Shown piece by piece: positions 1-5,987 of a stretch of DNA of 6,272 nucleotides. A program made the position numbers and the translations under genes. Origin of the DNA: Treponema sp. (lineage in GTDB: Bacteria > Spirochaetota > Spirochaetia > Treponematales > Treponemataceae); NCBI GenBank assembly GCA_016282455.1, contig JAEEKM010000275.1, positions 1-6,272 of the forward strand, read 5' to 3'. The notes beneath the pieces are model-generated. The model had not been told where the DNA came from and did not search any database. It saw only the letters and a program-made list of their open reading frames with translations. Each line of letters opens with the position of its first letter. Within the stretch, counting starts at the first letter, position 1.

Positions 1-618
1 AACAAAAAATCACCCGCACAGTTAAACAGAATCGGAATTGCAAGAACCTTCCAGAACATCCGTCTCTTTAGTTCCCTGAGTGTAATTGACAACGTAAAGA
101 TTGCACTTCATAACAGCAGAACGGTAAATCCTCTGGACGTAGAATTCAGAAGTCCCCGTTTTAGAAAAGATGAAGCCTTCATGGAAGAAAAAGCCCTTCA
201 GCTGCTTTCACTTTTCCACATAGAAAAAAAACGTGACGAACTTGCAAGAAATCTTCCCTACGGAGAACAGCGCAAACTGGAAATATGCCGTGCCCTGGCA
301 AGTAACCCCAAGCTTCTTTTGCTGGACGAACCTGCGGCAGGAATGAACGGACAGGAAACAGAAGAACTTATGAACATGATTTCTTTTATCAGAAAGGAAT
401 TTAAACTTACAGTTCTTTTAATTGAACACGACATGAAACTTGTCATGGGAATCTGCGAACGCCTTATGGTTTTAAACTACGGCCGTGTTATTGCAAGCGG
501 AAGTCCTCAGGAAATCCAGAGCAATCCCGAAGTAATAAAAGCATACCTTGGAACAGGTTACGAAGCGGCAGAAGAAAGTGAAGGTGAAGGCGAAGAAAAT
601 GAGGGGGACGAAGAATGA
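1..618 (+). CDS. livG: Branched-chain amino-acid ABC transporter ATP-binding protein LivG (5' truncated by window edge)
   Basis: This is the cytoplasmic ATPase subunit that, with LivF, drives a LivH/LivM-type permease importing branched-chain amino acids. The frame is open from base 1, so 205 residues are visible and the N-terminus with Walker A lies outside the window. Numbering visible residues from base 1, the Q-loop is ARTFQN (Q18), the ABC signature is LPYGEQ at 85-90, Walker B is LLLLDEP at 105-111, and the switch histidine is H143 in IEHD. The stretch between Q-loop and signature is long, as is usual for LivG rather than LivF. An internal ATG at 181 is not the start, because conserved LivG sequence precedes it. 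The C-terminus carries an unusual acidic tail (11 Asp/Glu among residues 188-205). Its stop overlaps the livF start. Identity is firm; the transported amino acid is inferred from the family. Confidence 0.93.
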   Translation, partial: NKKSPAQLNRIGIARTFQNIRLFSSLSVIDNVKIALHNSRTVNPLDVEFRSPRFRKDEAFMEEKALQLLSLFHIEKKRDELARNLPYGEQRKLEICRALASNPKLLLLDEPAAGMNGQETEELMNMISFIRKEFKLTVLLIEHDMKLVMGICERLMVLNYGRVIASGSPQEIQSNPEVIKAYLGTGYEAAEESEGEGEENEGDEE

Positions 619-1325
619 GCATGCTTGAAGTAAAAAATCTTACGGTAAACTATGGCTCAATCAAAGCCCTGAGAAACATTTCTTTCAGCGTTGAACAGGG
701 AGAAGTGATTACCCTTATCGGTTCAAACGGTGCAGGAAAAACAACAACCCTTCATTCCATCAGCAACCTCATTAAAAAAGTTGACGGCAGCATTTCTTTC
801 TGCGGAGAAAACATTACCAGCATGAGGGCAGATAAAATTGTGCGTCTGGGACTCATTCAGGTTCCTGAGGGAAGACGGGTTTTTTCCACAATGACTGTTA
901 AAGAAAATCTTGAGATGGGTGCCTACACAAGAAATGATACTGCCCAGATTAAGACTGACCTTGAATGGGTTTATGAACTCTTCCCGCGCATGAAGGAACG
1001 CCTAAAACAGCAGGCAGGAACTCTTTCCGGTGGTGAACAGCAGATGCTTGCAATGGGAAGAAGCCTTATGGCAAAACCAAAACTTCTGCTTCTGGATGAA
1101 CCCAGTATGGGTCTGGCTCCAATTCTTGTTGATGAAATATTTGACATCATCAAAAAGATTTCTGCAGCCGGAACAACAATTCTTCTGGTGGAACAGAATG
1201 CATACAAAGCCCTCTCAATTGCAGACAGGGCATACATTCTTGAAACAGGAACAATCACAAAGAGCGGAGCTGCTGCCGAACTTATAAAAGACAGCGCAGT
1301 AAAAGCCGCATACCTTGGTGCATAG
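615..1325 (+). CDS. livF: Branched-chain amino-acid ABC transporter ATP-binding protein LivF
   Basis: Second ATPase of the liv importer, expected to pair with LivG on the cytoplasmic face of the permease. The 236-residue length is normal for LivF. Walker A is GSNGAGKT at 36-43, the Q-loop lies at Q82 within the LivF-typical QVPEGRRVF, the signature LSGGEQQ is at 137-143 and Walker B LLLLDEP at 157-163. The switch position reads LLVEQN, with Gln in place of His; this is usual for LivF and not a defect. The start is set by the ATGA overlap with the livG stop and a G-rich ribosome binding site (GAGGGGG, 601-607) lying inside the codons of the LivG acidic tail. The overlap implies translational coupling and matched amounts of the two ATPases. 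A family member for a different substrate (urea or amide uptake, for example) cannot be excluded from ATPase sequence alone. Confidence 0.95.
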   Translation: MSMLEVKNLTVNYGSIKALRNISFSVEQGEVITLIGSNGAGKTTTLHSISNLIKKVDGSISFCGENITSMRADKIVRLGLIQVPEGRRVFSTMTVKENLEMGAYTRNDTAQIKTDLEWVYELFPRMKERLKQQAGTLSGGEQQMLAMGRSLMAKPKLLLLDEPSMGLAPILVDEIFDIIKKISAAGTTILLVEQNAYKALSIADRAYILETGTITKSGAAAELIKDSAVKAAYLGA

Positions 1326-1329
1326 GAGG
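1324..1329 (+). promoter_or_regulatory. Strong Shine-Dalgarno deciding the CBS/ACT gene start
   Basis: A perfect AGGAGG begins within the livF stop codon (TAG, 1323-1325) and stands 6 nt before the ATG at 1336. It picks 1336 over the upstream in-frame ATG at 1315, which lies inside livF and has no such site. The conserved CBS sequence also starts immediately after 1336 (MLVKDVMTS). Confidence 0.85.
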
Positions 1330-1335
1330 ACAAAT

Positions 1336-1980
1336 ATGCTTGTAAAGGACGTAATGACTTCAAATCCAGTGACAGTACAGATGACAACTTCTGTAAATGA
1401 CCTTCAGTCGCTGATGAAAAAACATGACATAGACACAGTTCCCGTTACGGATAAACAGGGAGCACTTGTTGGTCTTATTACCAAAGCGGATTTAAGAAAA
1501 GCAACTCCAAGTGATGCAACTTCACTGGACATGTTTGAGTTAAGCTATCTTTTGAGCAAACTCACTGTGGAAAAGGTGATGATAAAAAGTGTAAAGACCA
1601 CCACAGAAAATACTGCCGTAGAAGAAGCAGCCCGTCTTCTGGAAGACTACAACATCAGTTGTCTGCCGGTAGTAAAAAACGGTCTCGTAATTGGAATTGT
1701 AACTAAAAATGATTTGTTCAGAAGTTTTATTGACATGTTCGGAACCCGTCACGCAGGTGTAAGGGCAACCTTTACTGTGGAAGATAAACCCGGTGTACTC
1801 AATACTTTTACAGAAAAACTTGCAGAACTTAAAGGTAACATTGTAAGCCTTGTAACCGCTGATGTTTCAGAAACAGGCAGACGCAGGGTAACAATTCGTG
1901 TAACGGATGTGAACCTGAATCAGATGGAAGACCTCATAAAAGAATGCTCAGGTATTCTTGAAGACATCCGCAACGTGTAA
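1336..1980 (+). CDS. CBS-CBS-ACT domain protein (AcuB-like), probable sensor linked to the liv transporter
   Basis: A 214-residue soluble protein with two CBS motifs and a C-terminal ACT domain. CBS1 spans about 7-56 (VMTSNPVTV, then GLITKADL), CBS2 about 80-131 (PVVKNGLVIGIVTKNDL), and the ACT domain about 143-212 (EDKPGVLNTFTEKLAEL, then a beta strand RRRVTIRV). CBS pairs commonly bind adenine nucleotides, and ACT domains commonly bind amino acids. There is no catalytic or DNA-binding domain, so a regulatory role is expected. It lies 10 nt after livF in the same direction, so inference points to sensing amino-acid or energy state for the importer or for downstream enzymes. AcuB in Bacillus has the same domain order and is tied to acetoin use, but no acu genes are visible here, so the symbol is not transferred. 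The fold is firm; ligand and partner are unknown. Confidence 0.88.
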   Translation: MLVKDVMTSNPVTVQMTTSVNDLQSLMKKHDIDTVPVTDKQGALVGLITKADLRKATPSDATSLDMFELSYLLSKLTVEKVMIKSVKTTTENTAVEEAARLLEDYNISCLPVVKNGLVIGIVTKNDLFRSFIDMFGTRHAGVRATFTVEDKPGVLNTFTEKLAELKGNIVSLVTADVSETGRRRVTIRVTDVNLNQMEDLIKECSGILEDIRNV

Positions 1981-1989
1981 GGGTAAAAC

Positions 1990-1994
1990 AGGAG
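1990..1994 (+). promoter_or_regulatory. Shine-Dalgarno of the M18 aminopeptidase, ambiguous between two adjacent ATGs
   Basis: AGGAG stands 4 nt before the ATG at 1999 and 7 nt before the next ATG at 2002. The second spacing is closer to the usual optimum, so the mature start may be one codon later. The product differs by one methionine only. Confidence 0.7.
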
Positions 1995-1998
1995 ACAG

Positions 1999-3360
1999 AT
2001 GATGAACGACAAATTGATTTCTGACTACATGGATTTTCTGTCAAACGGAAAAACTGAACGTGAGTGCTACACACAGATTGTAAGTCTTGCAAAGAAAAAC
2101 GGATTTAAAGACATTGCTGAATGCCAGACACTTAAAGCAGGCGACAAAGTCTATGTTGGAAAATGGAATAAAGCAGTCGCTCTTTTTGTAATCGGAGAGG
2201 AGGGCATTGAAAAGGGTATGAACATTCTCGGTGCCCACATTGATTCTCCCCGCCTCGACGTAAAGCAGAAACCCATTTATGAAAATGATTTTCTTGTTTA
2301 CATGAACACTCACTACTACGGTGGCATAAAAAAGTATCAGTGGGTAACAATGCCGCTTGCCCTTCACGGAGTTGTATGCAAAAAAGACGGCACTGTGGTG
2401 AATGTGTGTGTGGGAGAAAAAGCAGATGACCCTGTCTTTGTAATTGCAGACATCCTGCCCCACCTTGCACAGAAGCAGATGAAAGAAACTGCCAGCGAGT
2501 TCATTCCCGGAGAAAGTCTTGACCTTATTCTGGGAAGTGAAATTCCTCCCCGCAAAGAAGACGAGTCTAAAAACGACAAAGACGAAAAGAAAGAAGAAAA
2601 AGATAAGGCAAAGAAAAATATTCTTAAGCTTTTAAAAGAATGCTACGGAATTGAAGAAGAAGACTTTGGTTCTGCAGAGCTCGAAGTTGTTCCTGCCGGC
2701 GCCCCCCGTTTTCTTGGTTTTGACAAATCACTTATTCTTGCATACGGACAGGATGACCGTTCCTGTGCCTTTACCTCAGCTGCCGCAATTATGGAAATGT
2801 CTTCTGTAAAAAGAACTGCCTGCTGCCTTTGTGTAGACAAGGAAGAGATTGGTTCTGTGGGTGCTACAGGCATGGCAAGTCACTTCTTTGAAAATGCTGT
2901 TGCAGAAGTTGTTGCCCGTCTGGGAACTTATTCTGAACTTACCCTCCGCCGCTGCCTTAACAATTCCAACATGCTCTCAAGTGATGTGAATGCAGCCTTT
3001 GACCCTCAGCACGCAGATTTGTTTGACAGGGAAAACGCCAGCTTCCTTAACGGAGGAATCGTCTTTAACAAGTACACAGGTTCACGCGGTAAGTACGATG
3101 CAAGTGATGCAAGTCCTGAGTTCATTGCAAAACTCCGCGCCCTTCTTGACCAGGCAAAGGTTACTTACCAGATGGCAGAACTTGGAAAAGTAGATCAGGG
3201 TGGTGGCGGAACAATCGCATACCTTGCCGCAAAGTACGGTATGTATGTTCTTGATGCAGGAGTGCCGGTTCTTTCCATGCATGCTCCCTGGGAAGTTACT
3301 GCAAAAGAAGATCTGGTTCAGGCTTTTAACGCTTACAAAGCATTCCTTACAATACAGTAA
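1999..3360 (+). CDS. M18 family zinc aminopeptidase (bacterial 'aminopeptidase 1' type)
   Basis: A 453-residue cytosolic metallopeptidase expected to remove N-terminal residues from peptides using two metal ions. The family metal and catalytic motifs all appear in order: GAHIDSPRLD with H80 and D82, QDDRSCAFTS with the bridging Asp near 252-253, DKEEIGS with the Glu pair E282/E283, SSDVNAAFDP with D329, and SMHAPWE with H428. The length is normal for M18. Residues 185-206 form a very charged Lys/Glu/Asp segment, probably a surface loop. There is no signal peptide, so it acts inside the cell. It sits 18 nt after the CBS/ACT gene, consistent with one operon that imports and releases amino acids. 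Its TAA is followed at once by the ATG of the next gene in the same frame. Family assignment is firm; residue preference cannot be read from sequence. Confidence 0.95.
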   Translation: MMNDKLISDYMDFLSNGKTERECYTQIVSLAKKNGFKDIAECQTLKAGDKVYVGKWNKAVALFVIGEEGIEKGMNILGAHIDSPRLDVKQKPIYENDFLVYMNTHYYGGIKKYQWVTMPLALHGVVCKKDGTVVNVCVGEKADDPVFVIADILPHLAQKQMKETASEFIPGESLDLILGSEIPPRKEDESKNDKDEKKEEKDKAKKNILKLLKECYGIEEEDFGSAELEVVPAGAPRFLGFDKSLILAYGQDDRSCAFTSAAAIMEMSSVKRTACCLCVDKEEIGSVGATGMASHFFENAVAEVVARLGTYSELTLRRCLNNSNMLSSDVNAAFDPQHADLFDRENASFLNGGIVFNKYTGSRGKYDASDASPEFIAKLRALLDQAKVTYQMAELGKVDQGGGGTIAYLAAKYGMYVLDAGVPVLSMHAPWEVTAKEDLVQAFNAYKAFLTIQ

Positions 3361-4425
3361 ATGAAAAAAACATATACTCTCAAAGACAAACAGCTCACTT
3401 TTTCTCTTGCACAAAAAGATATTCCTGCCGGAGAAGAAGTATCTGCTGTTTTTGTAAAAGGCAGTTTTACCCAGTGGAAGGAAGACCCTCATTATTATTT
3501 TACAAAAGAAAATAATTCTTCCTGGACCCTTACCCTTCCTCTTACAGACTTTTCTGTTCCAGGTAACTCTGGTTTTCCTGAATACAAGTTTGTGTTAAAA
3601 ACTCCTGACGGCTTAAAGGAAATGGAGTGTGACACAGATAAATCCAGAAGCCTCTACGGAAACGATGTACTTGTTCTTAATGAAGACCAGGAATGGTACA
3701 TGGAAACCGTAAACGATCTGTTTGGAAAAATCCGCCCCCTTTGCAAATGGAATCTTGAGAGTAAGGATGATTTAGATAAACTTGCAAACGTTCGTCTTGT
3801 AACGGGAACAGAAGCTCTTTACCGTGGTTATCATCCCTATAAAAAATCACGACCCAATCTGGACACGGAAAATGTTCGCATAAAGCGGGTAAATGATTTT
3901 CTTGAAGAACACAAAGTCGCTTCAATCATTACTCTGTGCGGAGATGAAAAACCGGACCCCTCTCTGGGAGAAGAAATCTCTCCTTATGTAGCAGAGATTC
4001 AGAAAAAAGGTAATCAGTTATTTATTGATACTTCCTACGAAGCAGTTTATTTTTCTTCTGACGGAGAAGAATATGCCAGGGTTTTAAAAGAAATCATTGC
4101 ATTTATAAAAACCCATCCTGCTCCTTTTTACATTCACTGCCGTCTTGGTTCAGACAGAACGGGAACAATGTGTGCCGCCCTGGCACTTTTGTGCGGTGCC
4201 CCCTGGGAAGAAGTGTCCTGGGATTATGAAAGAACAAGCAATGCGGGAATCATGGAATACAGAAACGAGAGACTTCTTGATTATTCTATTTCTCGTGCAA
4301 TGGGTAGTGAAGTGGGAATTGGCAGAAATCTGCCGGAAAGATTCTCTCAGGCACTTATCAACCGGGGCATTGTTACCAAGGAAGATATTGAGTGCCTGAA
4401 AGAAAAACTTGAGGCTTATTTTTAG
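3361..4425 (+). CDS. Glycogen-binding-like (CBM48/AMPK-type) module fused to a cysteine-dependent phosphatase; candidate bacterial laforin-like protein
   Basis: A 354-residue protein without signal peptide. Residues about 8-98 resemble the early-set CBM48/AMPK glycogen-binding fold: VSAVFVKGSFTQWKEDP (W39), a second Trp in SSWTLTLPL (W55), EYKFVL (K76), and a closing GNDVLVLN strand. A linker of about 45 residues follows. Residues about 143-290 form a tyrosine/dual-specificity phosphatase: RLVTGTEALYRGYHP, a core strand IITLCGDE at 189-196, and the P-loop HCRLGSDRTG with nucleophile C260 and phosphate-binding R266. The general acid is not certain; D223 and D234 are candidates. By family knowledge the C-terminal part removes phosphate from protein, lipid or glucan. 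The N-terminal module suggests glycogen as anchor or substrate, which is inference. It is the last gene of the operon, starts directly after the aminopeptidase stop with no ribosome binding site, and overlaps the end of thyX by 4 bp. Confidence 0.82.
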   Translation: MKKTYTLKDKQLTFSLAQKDIPAGEEVSAVFVKGSFTQWKEDPHYYFTKENNSSWTLTLPLTDFSVPGNSGFPEYKFVLKTPDGLKEMECDTDKSRSLYGNDVLVLNEDQEWYMETVNDLFGKIRPLCKWNLESKDDLDKLANVRLVTGTEALYRGYHPYKKSRPNLDTENVRIKRVNDFLEEHKVASIITLCGDEKPDPSLGEEISPYVAEIQKKGNQLFIDTSYEAVYFSSDGEEYARVLKEIIAFIKTHPAPFYIHCRLGSDRTGTMCAALALLCGAPWEEVSWDYERTSNAGIMEYRNERLLDYSISRAMGSEVGIGRNLPERFSQALINRGIVTKEDIECLKEKLEAYF

Positions 4426-5258
4426 AGCTGAATACCAGTTGCAATTTTTTCTTCAAAGCGCTTGAGTTTTTTGTCAGCCAGGGGATTTGCTTCTCCCTTA
4501 AGAACTGCACGCAGCGCTTCCATTTCTTCTCCTGTAAAACTCACGGAATCCCTCATGTCGTTTTCAAAAGAAGCAGTTGCCATGGGGCAGACTTTTCTTG
4601 TCATTTCAAGAAGTACTTTTGCATACTCACGGATCTCATATTGGGCATGACTGTCAAGGCGGAGTTTGAGGAAATGGAAGAGGTTGTGTAAATCCATCTG
4701 CCAGTAGAACTCTGTGTAGAGGGCAAGGGGAAGATTGATTCTTGCAATTTCTCTTGCAAGACCAGATTCAACCATCTCGCTGTAGGTTTTGTAAGAATCT
4801 TCCTGTCCCTTTTCAAAATCCCTGCGTACTTTTTCTGCTTCTTCTTTTGGAAGTGGATCAGGGTTACGTCCCTGCTTGTTGTCTTTTGACTGAGTGGAAA
4901 TGCAGTCGTCAGCGGGAACATAGAATTCATCTTTCATAATGCTGTAACGTCCGCTCACTTCATTCATGCGGCCCATTCTGTGACGAACCCACTGTCGTGC
5001 AACAAAAATCGGCATTTTAAGATGGAAGGTAAACACCACCTGTTCAAAGGGAGAAGTGTGCTGGTGGCGAAGAAGGTAGTCAATGAGTGCTCCGTCCTGA
5101 CTTACACTTTTTGTTCCTTCTCCGTAACTCACTCTTGCTGACTGAACGATTCTCTGGTCAGAACCATAGTAGTCCACAAGGCGGACAAATCCTTTGTCAA
5201 GAACGGGAAACTCTTTATCCAGAATTTCTTCTGCTTCGGGTACAATACAATGTGCCAT
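4422..5258 (-). CDS. thyX: FAD-dependent thymidylate synthase ThyX
   Basis: Makes dTMP from dUMP using methylene-tetrahydrofolate as carbon donor and FAD/NADPH as reductant, replacing ThyA. The 278-residue protein carries the diagnostic RHRX7S motif at 92-102 (RHRMGRMNEVS, followed by GRYS). It also has the C-terminal substrate-binding block LRLDSHAQYEIREYA at about 199-213, preceded by HNLFHFL. The segment around 115-155 is rich in charged residues and adds to a length somewhat above many ThyX proteins. The start has AAGGA, with AGGA at 5266-5269, 7 nt upstream of the ATG. It follows the DUF308 gene by 29 nt in the same direction, so the two are probably co-transcribed. Its TAA lies at 4422-4424, converging on and overlapping the phosphatase stop codon. 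The identification is firm. Confidence 0.97.
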   Translation of the reverse strand: MAHCIVPEAEEILDKEFPVLDKGFVRLVDYYGSDQRIVQSARVSYGEGTKSVSQDGALIDYLLRHQHTSPFEQVVFTFHLKMPIFVARQWVRHRMGRMNEVSGRYSIMKDEFYVPADDCISTQSKDNKQGRNPDPLPKEEAEKVRRDFEKGQEDSYKTYSEMVESGLAREIARINLPLALYTEFYWQMDLHNLFHFLKLRLDSHAQYEIREYAKVLLEMTRKVCPMATASFENDMRDSVSFTGEEMEALRAVLKGEANPLADKKLKRFEEKIATGIQL

Positions 5259-5287
5259 AGTTTTTTCCTTTATAAATTAGTTTTTAT

Positions 5288-5875
5288 TTATTCGCTATCT
5301 GTCTGTTCTGTGGCTGACTCATCATCTGCATCACGAATATCTACAACTTCTGCAAGAGGAACTGCTGTCTTCCAGCTGTAGTAAGCGTATCCCGCACCTC
5401 CGAGCATGAGCAAAAGTCCCAGAATGCGCACAATCACTTTGCCAAAGTTTGCAGGAAGTATGAAGAGAATGACTGCAAGTGCAATAAATCCAACGGCTTC
5501 AAGAAGAAAACTTTTTTTCATGGAAGAATCTTCAGGAAGTTTAATCAGGAGAATGAATTCACCGATTGCGCTTATGATAAGATAAACGGCAAGGGAATAG
5601 AGCATGATTTTTAAAACGGTTTCTGCAAAGGCCAGCGGAAGGCTTATTGCAAGAAGACCAATGACTATGCTTGCAAGACCACGGATGAGGGCAGTTTTTT
5701 TGAAAAGCAGATCCTCACTCAAAGACCTTACGCTTATGATATCGAAGAGACCAGTGAGTACAGAGCCTGCGCCCAGTACTATCACCACGATTTTTATGCT
5801 CTGTTCCGGAGAAATGAGCATGACCAATCCGGCGATGACAACCAACGCCCCGATATAAAAACCTGATTTGTTCAT
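5288..5875 (-). CDS. DUF308/HdeD-like six-helix membrane protein
   Basis: A 195-residue integral membrane protein with six predicted helices in three pairs: about 5-22, 28-48, 63-83, 86-112, 122-142 and 146-167. The pattern of repeated helix hairpins with small residues (VVIVLGAGSVLTGLFDI, LIRGLASIVIGLLAI, EAVGFIALAVILFILP, ILGLLLMLGGAGYAYYSW) fits the DUF308/HdeD family, whose Escherichia member is linked to acid stress. A hydrophilic acidic tail from about 175 to the end is probably cytoplasmic. The ATG at 5873-5875 has no Shine-Dalgarno; the bases just before it are the discriminator of a strong-looking promoter, so the message is probably leaderless. It precedes thyX in a two-gene unit. 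No functional link to thymidylate synthesis is evident. Role unknown. Confidence 0.82.
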   Translation of the reverse strand: MNKSGFYIGALVVIAGLVMLISPEQSIKIVVIVLGAGSVLTGLFDIISVRSLSEDLLFKKTALIRGLASIVIGLLAISLPLAFAETVLKIMLYSLAVYLIISAIGEFILLIKLPEDSSMKKSFLLEAVGFIALAVILFILPANFGKVIVRILGLLLMLGGAGYAYYSWKTAVPLAEVVDIRDADDESATEQTDSE

Positions 5876-5882
5876 GGAATAG

Positions 5883-5911
5883 AGTATAGCATATTGAAGG
5901 GGGTTTGTCTT
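5883..5911 (-). promoter_or_regulatory. Extended -10 sigma-70 promoter for the DUF308-thyX unit
   Basis: On the minus strand the sequence reads AAGACA (5911-5906), a 17-nt spacer, then TATACT (5888-5883) preceded by TGC, giving an extended -10. The -35 matches four of six consensus positions. Counting -10 as -12 to -7 puts +1 at 5876, one base from the ATG at 5875. The predicted transcript has a leader of 0 or 1 nt. Confidence 0.65.
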
Positions 5912-5930
5912 TATGTTTTTGTAATGTGTC

Positions 5931-5959
5931 TATTAAATTGGAGGATTATATGGTATACT
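5931..5959 (+). promoter_or_regulatory. Extended -10 promoter for hsdR
   Basis: TGGTATACT at 5951-5959 is an extended -10. The -35 region about 17 nt upstream (TATTAA, 5931-5936) is poor, which the TG extension may offset. The predicted +1 is the A at 5966, giving a leader of about 22 nt that contains the hsdR ribosome binding site. Confidence 0.5.
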
Positions 5960-5976
5960 GTTTTTATTGAGCGGAT

Positions 5977-5980
5977 GGAG
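5977..5980 (+). promoter_or_regulatory. Ribosome binding site of hsdR
   Basis: GGAG lies 7 nt before the ATG at 5988. It supports this start over the downstream in-frame ATG at 6015-6017 (residue 10), where no comparable site stands at the right distance. Confidence 0.65.
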
Positions 5981-5987
5981 AGCCGGA

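Larger units (their letters stand above)
5876..5987. other. Divergent intergenic region between DUF308 and hsdR
   Basis: This 112-bp spacer separates the minus-strand DUF308-thyX unit from the plus-strand restriction gene. It holds two outward-facing extended -10 promoters with the same TATACT hexamer, whose cores lie about 65 bp apart. No clear inverted repeat that would mark a shared operator was found by eye. Confidence 0.7.

Noticed and set aside
1195..1203. LivF switch-loop residue is Gln (VEQN) rather than His, a possible dead ATPase
   Set aside because: EQN at this position is usual in LivF proteins, so it is a family trait and not a loss.
1315..1335. Upstream in-frame ATG for the CBS/ACT gene
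   Set aside because: It lies within livF with no ribosome binding site; the ATG at 1336 has a perfect AGGAGG and begins the conserved domain.
971..1387. Long open frame antisense to livF
   Set aside because: No ribosome binding site, composition mirrors livF codons in reverse, and livF has all family motifs in the sense frame.
2041..2470. Overlapping antisense open frames within the aminopeptidase gene
   Set aside because: Cysteine- and histidine-rich translations without domain features; the sense strand encodes the conserved M18 zinc site.
4426..4450. Possible intrinsic terminator after the phosphatase gene: AGCTG/CAGTT hairpin with a T run at 4445-4450
   Set aside because: The stem is only 5 bp with one G-T wobble, and 4 nt separate it from the T run; it also lies in thyX codons. 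Too weak to call.
4456..4463. Palindrome AAGCGCTT followed by a T run
   Set aside because: A perfect 8-bp palindrome has no loop to form a hairpin, and it is within conserved-length thyX coding sequence; chance is the simpler reading.
5950..5970. Six-codon reading frame MVYCFY after a good GGAGG site (5940-5944), a possible leader peptide for hsdR
   Set aside because: The ATG overlaps the extended -10 element, so a transcript from that promoter would begin after it. It would matter only if an upstream promoter exists, for which nothing is seen.
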